Below, in pieces: positions 57,123 through 64,000 of a stretch of 64,000 nt of DNA; positions within the stretch are counted from its first letter, which is position 1; the number at the start of each line of letters is the position of its first letter. The position numbers and the translations under genes were made by a program. The DNA lies in contig NC_016112.1 in NCBI RefSeq assembly GCF_000968535.2, positions 620,001 through 684,000 of the forward strand, read 5' to 3'. The stretch is from Methylotuvimicrobium alcaliphilum 20Z (GTDB lineage: Bacteria > Pseudomonadota > Gammaproteobacteria > Methylococcales > Methylomonadaceae). A model generated the notes under the pieces. The model did no database searches and was not told the origin of the DNA. It saw only the letters and a program-made list of their open reading frames with translations.

Positions 57123-58715
57123 TTGATTTCAACAGCTAATATCACCATGCAATTCGGGGCAAAACCCCTGTTTGAAAATATTTCCGTCAAATTCGGTGAG
57201 GGCAACCGTTACGGCCTGATCGGAGCTAACGGTTGCGGTAAATCGACTCTCATGAAAATTCTAAGCGGCGAATTGGAGCCTTCCGCCGGTAACGTTAGTA
57301 TCGGTCCTAATGAACGTTTGGGGAATTTGCGGCAGGATCAATTTGCGTTCGAGACGTTTACAGTGCTGGATACCGTCATCATGGGCCGTGAAGAGCTATG
57401 GCGCGTTAAACAGGAGCGCGACCGCATTTATTCGCTGCCGGAAATGAGCGAAGAAGAAGGGATGCAAGTTGCCGAACTGGAAGTGGAGTTCGCGGAACTG
57501 GATGGGTATACCGCCGAATCCCGCGCTGGCGAATTGCTGCTAGGCTTGGATATTCCGCAGGAACAACATGCCGGATTGATGAGCGCCGTTGCGCCCGGCT
57601 GGAAATTGCGCGTATTGTTAGCGCAAGCCTTATTCGCGGATCCCGATATTCTGCTGTTGGATGAGCCGACTAACAACCTTGATATCAACACGATTCGCTG
57701 GCTGGAAAACATTTTGAACGAGCGCGACTCGACGATGATTATTATTTCGCATGACCGCCACTTTTTAAATAGCGTCTGTACGCACATGGCGGATTTGGAT
57801 TATGGCGAACTGCGTATTTATCCGGGGAATTACGACGAATACATGACCGCGGTCACCGAAGTGCGCGAACGTCTGCTGGCCGGCAATGCTAAAAAGAAAG
57901 CCCAAATTGCCGAGTTGCAAACCTTCGTCAGCCGGTTTTCGGCCAATGCCTCGAAAGCCAAGCAAGCCACTTCACGCGCCAGACAATTGGAAAAAATCAA
58001 GCTGGACGAAGTGAAGCCGTCTAGTCGAGTTAATCCCTTCATTCGTTTCGATCAAGATAAAAAGCTGCATCGCTTGGCGTTGGAAGTGGAAGGTTTGAGC
58101 AAAGGTTACGGCGCCGAACCCTTGTTCAAAAATCTCAAGCTCGTGGTTTCGGTCGGCGAACGCGTCGCCGTGATCGGTCCTAACGGCATCGGTAAAACCA
58201 CCTTGCTCCGCACACTGGTGCGCGATTTGATTGCCGATGAAGGGGTAATAAAATGGTCCGAAAATTCCAGCGTCGGTTATTATGCGCAGGACCACGCCGG
58301 CGACTTTGCCGAAGAGATTACGTTGACGGAATGGATGGGCCAATGGCGGCAACCCGGCGATGACGATCAAACTATTCGAGGCACTTTAGGGCGCTTGTTG
58401 TTTTCGCAAGACGACATTCACAAATCTGTCAAAGTGCTGTCCGGCGGCGAAAAGGGGCGGATGCTGTTCGGCAAATTGATTTTGCAAAAAAACAATATCA
58501 TGGTCATGGACGAGCCAACCAACCACTTGGATATGGAATCGATAGAATCGTTGAATACCGCGCTGGAAAACTACCCCGGAACGCTGGTTTTCGTCAGTCA
58601 TGACCGCGAGTTCGTGTCCTCGTTGGCAACGCGGATCATTGAATTGACTCCGCAGGGTATCGTCGATTTTAACGGCAATTATGAGGATTATTTGGCCAGC
58701 CAAAGTTTGAATTAA
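57123..58715 (+). CDS. ybiT: ABC-F ATPase YbiT
   Basis: The frame is open from ATG 57081, but a TTG at 57123 gives 530 residues and an N-terminus ([24 protein letters not shown]) matching remembered E. coli YbiT in length and sequence, so TTG is preferred. Two ABC domains: Walker A GANGCGKS and GPNGIGKT, signature LSGGEKGR in the second, DEPTNNLD and DEPTNHLD Walker B. The first signature is replaced by APGWKLR, typical of YbiT. ABC-F proteins resolve stalled ribosomes at the E site. Confidence 0.93.
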   Translation: MISTANITMQFGAKPLFENISVKFGEGNRYGLIGANGCGKSTLMKILSGELEPSAGNVSIGPNERLGNLRQDQFAFETFTVLDTVIMGREELWRVKQERDRIYSLPEMSEEEGMQVAELEVEFAELDGYTAESRAGELLLGLDIPQEQHAGLMSAVAPGWKLRVLLAQALFADPDILLLDEPTNNLDINTIRWLENILNERDSTMIIISHDRHFLNSVCTHMADLDYGELRIYPGNYDEYMTAVTEVRERLLAGNAKKKAQIAELQTFVSRFSANASKAKQATSRARQLEKIKLDEVKPSSRVNPFIRFDQDKKLHRLALEVEGLSKGYGAEPLFKNLKLVVSVGERVAVIGPNGIGKTTLLRTLVRDLIADEGVIKWSENSSVGYYAQDHAGDFAEEITLTEWMGQWRQPGDDDQTIRGTLGRLLFSQDDIHKSVKVLSGGEKGRMLFGKLILQKNNIMVMDEPTNHLDMESIESLNTALENYPGTLVFVSHDREFVSSLATRIIELTPQGIVDFNGNYEDYLASQSLN

Positions 58716-58810
58716 GGCTGAGGGTACGGTAAACAATAAACTCCCTAAAGCTACTCAAGCGGAGCGTTTTCAAATATCAATAAATCGAGAGTGCTCTTTT
58801 ACAGTAAGGA

Positions 58811-59395
58811 ATATGCACAAAATAACTCCTGATTAGCAAGATGCTTCAGCTTGCCGAAGCCAAGTGTCCGAGCAGGGGCTAGTCGTAGTCGCAAAAACTA
58901 AAATATGCTGTTACCCAAGCTCCAGCTTGGGTAACCTGTTCAGGAAGCTCTAGCTTCCCGATAATCAAGAAAGATTGAACGAGCGAGTCGGGGGTAATTG
59001 AGAATGCGCGGAAGTTGTGTCGGTCTCAGGAAGCTGGAGCTTCCGGTGTGTCTTTTCCAAGCTGGAGCGTGATGTGGGTTGGCCGCTTTTAGCTTGACGC
59101 GCATGGCTTGCGGACCCCGCCCTGCTAAGGATATGCTGATCTTTGGGCTTTAGCTGAAGAAATTTGCTAATCAGGAAATAACTTCTATAAGTAGTAGGCT
59201 TTGCTGCGGTTCGGTGACTCGCTTGAAAGGACGCCGTGAATACGTCCATGTAGGCTTGACGGCGGCGACTGATTGCCAAGGATGGCATGAATGCAGATTT
59301 TGCAGGAGCAAAAATCTGCCCTGCCGCCGACACCTGTCAATCGAGCCACCGCCCCCCCTTTCAACAGTTGTCTAAGTTATTTCAGCTCGTTCCTA
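58811..59395. mobile_element. Family-2 repeat split by a family-3 insertion
   Basis: The sequence ATATGCACAAAATAACT at 58811-58827 and its continuation at 59176-59395 are the same as 15797-15976 apart from the insert and a small internal duplication around GCCGCC. The core here is the empty form for the 65-bp palindrome (TGAA at 59237-59240). Confidence 0.85.
58828..59175. mobile_element. Family-3 element, 348 bp, inside a family-2 repeat
   Basis: Ends CCTGATTAGCAAGATGCTTC and, inverted, CCTGATTAGCAAATTTCTTC. AAATAACT is present on both sides (58820-58827 and 59176-59183) and once at the empty site (15806-15813), proving an 8-bp target duplication. It is about 200 bp longer than the nadB copy; the extra DNA holds several AAGCTCCAGCTT-type palindromes. 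No transposase gene inside. Confidence 0.92.
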
Positions 59396-59468
59396 AGTAA
59401 GTAAGAAGTATGTTTGGCGCTGGGTTATGCTTAAGCGCAATTTGTTTTGATTTTTGGAGAATTTGACG

Positions 59469-59723
59469 ATGTTGACTGAAGGGTTGCAATCTTTGTTGCT
59501 TGGAATAGTCCGTTTTTACCGGCTTGTCATTTCTCCTCTTTTGCCGCCTTCGTGCCGGTATCAGCCTACCTGTTCCGAATATGCGATAGAAGCGATCACT
59601 CGACATGGTCCATTTAAAGGTTTGTGGCTAACATTAAAAAGACTTGGTCGATGTCATCCATGGGGCAGTCACGGCTATGACCCGGTTCCGCCCAAAGAGC
59701 CGGGCACGACCAATAAGTCCTGA
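59469..59723 (+). CDS. yidD: Membrane protein insertion efficiency factor YidD
   Basis: 84 residues from ATG 59469, with TGGAGA 8 nt upstream (the frame opens at TTG 59454). The conserved block [56 protein letters not shown] is diagnostic. YidD aids YidC-dependent membrane insertion and normally lies beside rnpA and yidC; here it is alone. Confidence 0.93.
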   Translation: MLTEGLQSLLLGIVRFYRLVISPLLPPSCRYQPTCSEYAIEAITRHGPFKGLWLTLKRLGRCHPWGSHGYDPVPPKEPGTTNKS

Positions 59724-59835
59724 ATATGCGCTATTTTTCGGCAAATAGGTACTCAAAAAGCCGGTCGTGTTATTGACCCGGAAACGGACGTTAATCAGTC
59801 GGCGAAGGATTTCGCGATAAATAACGTTTGGGGTT

Positions 59836-59901
59836 ATGCTTTCGCACATCAAATTTCGGCAGTGCCTGAGGAGGCGCCGAATTTTGATCTGCGATGGGTA
59901 T
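59836..59901. mobile_element. Family-1 repeat, 66-bp minimal form
   Basis: Terminal repeats (ATGCTTTCGCACATCAAATT and inverted ATACCCATCGCAGATCAAAA) are nearly adjacent. It lies between yidD and the small secreted-protein gene. Confidence 0.78.
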
Positions 59902-59928
59902 ATACAACGTGAATTGATTGCCTGCGTG

Positions 59929-60318
59929 TTATTTTTTGGTCATGAAAAAATAATTCGATCGGCATTTAAGAATCATGTTGTCGTTTTCTTTTTCAATTGC
60001 GGTGCAAGTTTCCATTCTAGAACGGCCCGGCGCGGCTTGTTTAACCAATTTGCCGTCTTCGACTGAATAGTTCAATACTGCGCGCAGTGTATCGATCCGG
60101 GCGTGAACGTCCGATTCTTGAGACTTTCCTTCCATAGTACCGTCTTCCCTGAACGTCCAGGTAGTATTCAAGCTTCTTGATTTGGTGCCTTCGCGGTCGA
60201 CCGATTCCTTATCGATTTGCCAGGTGCCGAGTAGGTCGGCTTGGGTTAATTGAACATCGGCATTCACGGAAAAAGCAAAAAATAGGAGTGTAAAAGTTGA
60301 AAGTTTAGCGAATTTCAT
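59929..60318 (-). CDS. Small secreted protein, lipocalin-like
   Basis: 129 residues with a signal peptide (MKFAKLSTFTLLFFAFSVNA). The mature part begins DVQLTQADLLGTWQIDKESV and has alternating strands (TTWTFREDGTMEG), as in small lipocalin/DUF-type periplasmic proteins. Two Cys (MEITCT-like region and LKCRS) could pair. No precise family recognised. It is divergent from the sucrose genes. Confidence 0.65.
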   Translation of the reverse strand: MKFAKLSTFTLLFFAFSVNADVQLTQADLLGTWQIDKESVDREGTKSRSLNTTWTFREDGTMEGKSQESDVHARIDTLRAVLNYSVEDGKLVKQAAPGRSRMETCTAIEKENDNMILKCRSNYFFMTKK

Positions 60319-60540
60319 AATAAAACCTTTTAAGTTTGATTTTTAAGAGTCGAGGATTGTAGCACAGAAAAGCCTTTCAATTAGTATGGTAATGAATAAT
60401 AACCCAGTAAATTCATTGGTTTATAATTGGTTCGTTTGTGATCACCGGCAATAATCCCGGCTGCTTTCATGGATGATAACTCGGGGGAAGTGGCTTGATA
60501 GACTCTGAGAGTTAGCGTCACTTGAGATAGTTGTTCGTGA

Positions 60541-62703
60541 ATGAGAGAATACAATTCATCTCCAGCTGAAATGAGTTCGATCATGACGAGCAAGAAGGTT
60601 TCGCATTATATTCTTTTGATCAGTGTTCACGGCCTGATACGCGGACGAGATTTAGAACTGGGACGCGATGCCGATACCGGAGGTCAGACCAAGTATGTCG
60701 TGGATTTAGCGAGGGCTTTAGCTTATCAACCTTCGGTAGGTCGGGTTGATTTAGCAACGCGATTGGTTGACGATCCCGAGGTTGGTGCAGATTATCGCGA
60801 AGCGCTTGAGCCGCTGGATAAAAGCGCGCAAATCGTCCGGATTCCGGCCGGCCCCGAAGGCTATATCAAGAAAGAGGAGCTTTGGGATTATCTCGATATT
60901 TTCGCCGACAATTTGTTGGAGTGGCTCCGGCAGCAGACGCGTATGCCGGACGTGATTCATAGCCATTATGCCGACGCCGGCTATGTTGGTGTGCGGTTGT
61001 CGCTTTTAACCGGTATCCCATTGGTGCATACCGGGCATTCACTGGGCAGAGACAAGCTCGGTCGTTTGCTTGCAATGGGCTTATCGAGTGATTTGATCGA
61101 GCAGCGTTATCATATTTCCAAAAGAATCAGCGCCGAAGAGGATGTGCTGGCCAATGCCGAATTGGTCGTGACCAGTACCCGCAACGAGATTGCCGAACAA
61201 TACGAGCTCTACGACTATTATCAGCCGGAACGCATGGTCGTGATTCCGCCGGGAACCGATCTGGAGCAGTTTCATCCTCCTGAAAACAAGGTAAAAATAG
61301 CCTTCGGCAAATCGCTGGAGACTTTTTTGAATAATCCTAAAAAACCGATGATTCTGGCTTTGTCGCGTCCTGACGAACGCAAGAACATTGTTTCGTTAGT
61401 TCATGCTTACGGCGAGTCCCCCGAATTACAGAAATTAGCGAATTTAGTGATCGTAGCCGGTAATCGCGACGATATCCGGGAAATGGACGAAGGCGCGCAA
61501 GCGGTGTTGACCGAAATTCTATTATTGGTCGATTACTATGATTTATACGGCCATATTGCGATCCCTAAGCACCACAAACAGGAGGATGTTCCGGATATCT
61601 ATCGCTTGGCCGCGCTATCGAAAGGCGTGTTCGTCAATCCGGCATTGACCGAGCCGTTCGGTTTGACTTTACTCGAGGCGGCCGCATGCGGATTGCCGCT
61701 GGTCGCGACCGAAAACGGCGGCCCGGTCGATATTATCGGTGCTTGCCATAACGGTATTCTCGTCGATCCGCTAGATAGCAGTGCGATAGCGAATGCGTTG
61801 CTGGAAATTTTAAGTAGCCCGAAAAAATGGGAAAAATTTTCCGAAAAAGGCCTTAAAAATGTTCGGAAACGCTATTCCTGGAATACGCATGCACAAAAGT
61901 ATCTTGAGACGATACAGCCATTATTGGAGCATCATCCGGAGTTTCCGAAAGTGGCGCGCGTGCGAGGCGATTTGAGCTATCGCGATCGAGCCGTTTTTTC
62001 CGATATCGATCAAAGTTTATTGGGCAGCGCCGAAGGTTTAAAAGCATTTGCTGCTTATTTGGCCGAGAATCGAAAAAAAGTTTTTTTCGGTGTCGCGACC
62101 GGCCGCAGGCTCGATTCGGCAATGGCAATTTTAAAGAGAAACGGCCTGCCGGTACCGGATGTTTTAATCACCAGCTTGGGAACCGAAATTGTCTATTCGC
62201 CGCAAATGACGCCGGACAGCGCTTGGGCAAGACATATCGATTATCACTGGAATAGCAAGGCCATACGCCGCATTATCGGGGAATTGCCCGGTTTGACTTT
62301 ACAGCCCAAAAGCGAGCAAAGCCGATTTAAGATTTCCTATCATTACGATGCCGAGCAGGCGCCTACGGTAGAAGAAATTCAGACATTGTTGCGTCAGGAG
62401 GAGCAGGCGGTCAATGTGTATATATCCTTCGGGCAATTTTTCGACATCGTTCCGGTGCGTGCATCGAAAGGTTTGGCCTTGCGTTATTTCGCCCAGCAGT
62501 GGAATCTGCCGTTGGAGCGTATTCTAGTCGCCGGCGGTTCCGGCGCCGATGAAGACATGATGCAGGGTAATACCTTGGCGGTTGTCGTCGCTAATCGGCA
62601 TCGCGAGGAATTGTCGGGTTTGCGCGAGCCCGAGAGGATTTATTTTGCGGCGCAACCCTTTGCGCTCGGTATCATCGAGGCAATAGAACATTATGATTTT
62701 TAA
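60541..62703 (+). CDS. sps: Sucrose-phosphate synthase with inactive phosphatase-like domain
   Basis: Up to 720 residues from ATG 60541; ATGs at 60571 and 60583 are alternatives and the true start is uncertain. It makes sucrose 6-phosphate from a sugar nucleotide and fructose 6-phosphate. GT-B glycosyltransferase marks: SVHGLIRGRDLELGRDADTGGQT at the N-terminus, HSHYADAGYVG, TGHSLGRDK, and PALTEPFGLTLLEAAACGLPLVATENGGP. From about 480 a HAD domain begins (DIDQSLLG, Asp488/Asp490), but the late motif reads GGSGADED instead of GDSGNDE, so phosphatase activity is unlikely. First gene of sps-spp-fruK, the osmoprotective sucrose pathway of halotolerant methanotrophs. Confidence 0.93.
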   Translation: MREYNSSPAEMSSIMTSKKVSHYILLISVHGLIRGRDLELGRDADTGGQTKYVVDLARALAYQPSVGRVDLATRLVDDPEVGADYREALEPLDKSAQIVRIPAGPEGYIKKEELWDYLDIFADNLLEWLRQQTRMPDVIHSHYADAGYVGVRLSLLTGIPLVHTGHSLGRDKLGRLLAMGLSSDLIEQRYHISKRISAEEDVLANAELVVTSTRNEIAEQYELYDYYQPERMVVIPPGTDLEQFHPPENKVKIAFGKSLETFLNNPKKPMILALSRPDERKNIVSLVHAYGESPELQKLANLVIVAGNRDDIREMDEGAQAVLTEILLLVDYYDLYGHIAIPKHHKQEDVPDIYRLAALSKGVFVNPALTEPFGLTLLEAAACGLPLVATENGGPVDIIGACHNGILVDPLDSSAIANALLEILSSPKKWEKFSEKGLKNVRKRYSWNTHAQKYLETIQPLLEHHPEFPKVARVRGDLSYRDRAVFSDIDQSLLGSAEGLKAFAAYLAENRKKVFFGVATGRRLDSAMAILKRNGLPVPDVLITSLGTEIVYSPQMTPDSAWARHIDYHWNSKAIRRIIGELPGLTLQPKSEQSRFKISYHYDAEQAPTVEEIQTLLRQEEQAVNVYISFGQFFDIVPVRASKGLALRYFAQQWNLPLERILVAGGSGADEDMMQGNTLAVVVANRHREELSGLREPERIYFAAQPFALGIIEAIEHYDF

Positions 62704-62721
62704 GTGACTGAGAGCAGAATT

Positions 62722-63570
62722 ATGACCGATCGGCTTTTGCTTTGTACCGACCTTGATCGAACCTTATTGCCGAACGGCAATGTGCCGGAATCGGCGATGG
62801 CGAGGGTTTATTTCAAGGCCTTGGCGCGGCATCCCGGGGCCACGCTGGCATATGTGACCGGTAGGCATCAGGCCTTAGTCCAGCAAGCGATAGCCGAATA
62901 CGATTTGCCGTTGCCGGATTACGTGATCGGCGATGTCGGTACTACGATTTATCAAATCGTCGATCATGAATGGCAAGAGTGGTCGCAATGGAGTCATGAA
63001 ATCGAACCGGATTGGGCCGGACGCGAACATGCCGAGATGCATCGTTTGTTCAGCGAATTATCCGAATTAACGCTACAGGAAGGCGCGAAGCAAAATCGTT
63101 TCAAGCTCAGTTATTATGTATCGGCAGCAATCGATCCGAAGCCTTTGTTGACTGAAATGAGAAAACGCTTGGCGTCGCACTCGACTCGAGCAGAGCTCAT
63201 TTACAGTGTCGACGAAACCACACGTACTGGGTTGCTGGATGTTTTACCGGCTTGCGCGACTAAGTTCCATGCAGTCGAGTTTTTAATGAAGCAGCTCGGC
63301 TTTTGTTTGGATAACACGGTTTTTGCCGGCGATAGCGGTAACGATCTACCGGTGTTGACTAGCCCGATTAACTCGGTGTTGGTCGCCAATGCGACCGACG
63401 AGGTACGCAAGCAGGCGCTGCAATTGGCTCGGGAGCAATCGACCGAGCAATCCTTGTATTTGGCTGAAGGCGGTTTTCTCGGAATGAACGGCAATTACAG
63501 TGCCGGTATTTTAGAAGGCGTTGTGCATTATTTACCCGAAATCAAACACTGGATAATTGGCGATGAATAA
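62722..63570 (+). CDS. spp: Sucrose-6-phosphate phosphatase
   Basis: 282 residues from ATG 62722 with GAGAG upstream; a GTG at 62704, directly after the sps stop, is an alternative. HAD phosphatase with intact DLDRT nucleophile motif (CTDLDRTLLPNG), the YVTGRH motif II and GDSGNDLPVL. It removes phosphate from sucrose 6-phosphate, pulling the pathway forward. Overlaps the fructokinase start by 8 nt. Confidence 0.93.
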   Translation: MTDRLLLCTDLDRTLLPNGNVPESAMARVYFKALARHPGATLAYVTGRHQALVQQAIAEYDLPLPDYVIGDVGTTIYQIVDHEWQEWSQWSHEIEPDWAGREHAEMHRLFSELSELTLQEGAKQNRFKLSYYVSAAIDPKPLLTEMRKRLASHSTRAELIYSVDETTRTGLLDVLPACATKFHAVEFLMKQLGFCLDNTVFAGDSGNDLPVLTSPINSVLVANATDEVRKQALQLAREQSTEQSLYLAEGGFLGMNGNYSAGILEGVVHYLPEIKHWIIGDE

Positions 63571-64000
63571 AAATCCGATCACTATTTTCGGCGAGGTTTT
63601 GTTCGATCATTTTCCCGACGGCAGTCGGGTGCTCGGCGGCGCGCCGTTCAATGTCGCCTGGCATTTGCAGGCCTTCCGGCAAGAACCGCATTTCATCAGT
63701 CGTGTCGGTCAGGATGCGACCGGAGACTCGGTCATTGCCGCAATGCATAAGTGGGGCATGGATATGTCGGGTTTGCAAAGGGATAGCCGGCATCCTACCG
63801 GTGTCGTCGATATCGTCATCGAGCAGGGCGAGCCCGCCTATACGATCGTGCCGGAACAAGCCTACGATTATATTGATGAAGACGAGCTTCAAGATACGGA
63901 TCGTCCCGGTTTGCTTTATCACGGCACGCTGTCCTTGCGTCAGCCGGTTTCAAGGGCGGCTTTGGACGTTCTTAAAGACGCACACAAGGGGCGTATATTC
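63563..64000 (+). CDS. fruK: Fructokinase, PfkB/ribokinase family (partial)
   Basis: The first 146 residues are present; the gene runs off the window. N-terminus ITIFGEVLFDHFPDGSRVLGGAPFNVAWHLQAFR and FISRVGQDATGDSVIAAM are typical of the PfkB family. In known methanotroph sucrose clusters the third gene is a fructokinase acting in sucrose breakdown, followed by amylosucrase; the latter would lie outside. ATG 63563 overlaps the spp stop, so translation is coupled. Confidence 0.9.
   Translation, partial: MNKNPITIFGEVLFDHFPDGSRVLGGAPFNVAWHLQAFRQEPHFISRVGQDATGDSVIAAMHKWGMDMSGLQRDSRHPTGVVDIVIEQGEPAYTIVPEQAYDYIDEDELQDTDRPGLLYHGTLSLRQPVSRAALDVLKDAHKGRIF

Noticed and set aside
58840..59100. CRISPR array from repeated AAGCTCCAGCTT-type palindromes
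   Set aside because: Units are irregular in spacing and sequence, no constant repeat-spacer pattern, and no cas genes are in the window.
60381..60593. 70-codon minus frame upstream of sps
   Set aside because: It overlaps the start region of sps, has no ribosome site and no recognisable sequence.

Overview
The window looks like chromosome from a gammaproteobacterial methanotroph or methylotroph of the Methylomicrobium/Methylotuvimicrobium type. This is inferred from three things together: a complete pqq cluster (cofactor of methanol dehydrogenase), a sucrose-synthesis cluster sps-spp-fruK (the osmolyte route of halotolerant methanotrophs), and a classic gammaproteobacterial rpoE-rseA-mucB-mucD-lepA-lepB-rnc-era-recO-pdxJ block. 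No species name can be proven from the sequence alone.

Layout. 1-4490: 3' part of an rRNA operon (16S end, tRNA-Ile, tRNA-Ala, 23S, 5S, terminator). The 23S gene carries an intervening sequence in helix 25 that encodes a small GIY-YIG nuclease. 4599-8000: a frameshifted WYL regulator facing a double-AAA+ ATPase. 8449-12727 (minus): AEC permease, CinA-like protein, Uup and tRNA-Ser. 12881-16110: pyrF, a TauE/SafE-like membrane protein and a sigma-54 activator. 16190-26801 (minus): envelope-stress sigma factor operon running into translation, secretion, RNase III, recombination and B6 genes, ending with a PP2C phosphatase. 26943-37440: nadB, a dynamin-like protein with destroyed GTPase motifs, envelope proteins, a DmeF-type metal exporter, thiO and an outer-membrane barrel. 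37861-45084: proline iminopeptidase, ubiX, an IS4 element, and pqqE-D-(Uma2)-C-B-A on the minus strand. 45488-48651: small membrane protein, cytochrome b561, pyrD and an EamA transporter. 49142-54310: a 1722-residue exonuclease-RecQ-UvrD fusion. 54636-59723: lipoprotein, Rpn-type nuclease, YbiT and YidD. 60541-end: sucrose-phosphate synthase, sucrose-phosphatase and the start of a fructokinase.

The intergenic DNA is rich in small non-autonomous elements. At least four families can be separated by their terminal inverted repeats and target duplications: (1) a 66-227 bp family with ends ATACCC...GGGTAT next to TA; (2) a family with ends around AAATAACTT; (3) a family with CCTGATTAGCAAG ends and perfect 8-bp target duplications, one copy of which rewrote the end of nadB while another sits inside a family-2 copy; (4) a 150-bp family with ISL3-like GGCTCTTCC ends. 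A 65-bp palindrome flanked by TGAA is found three times at exactly the same nucleotide of a shared core, with four empty sites for comparison.

The strongest candidates for something undescribed are the nuclease gene inside 23S rRNA, the two-helicase/exonuclease fusion, the pseudo-GTPase dynamin relative, and the nested element network.
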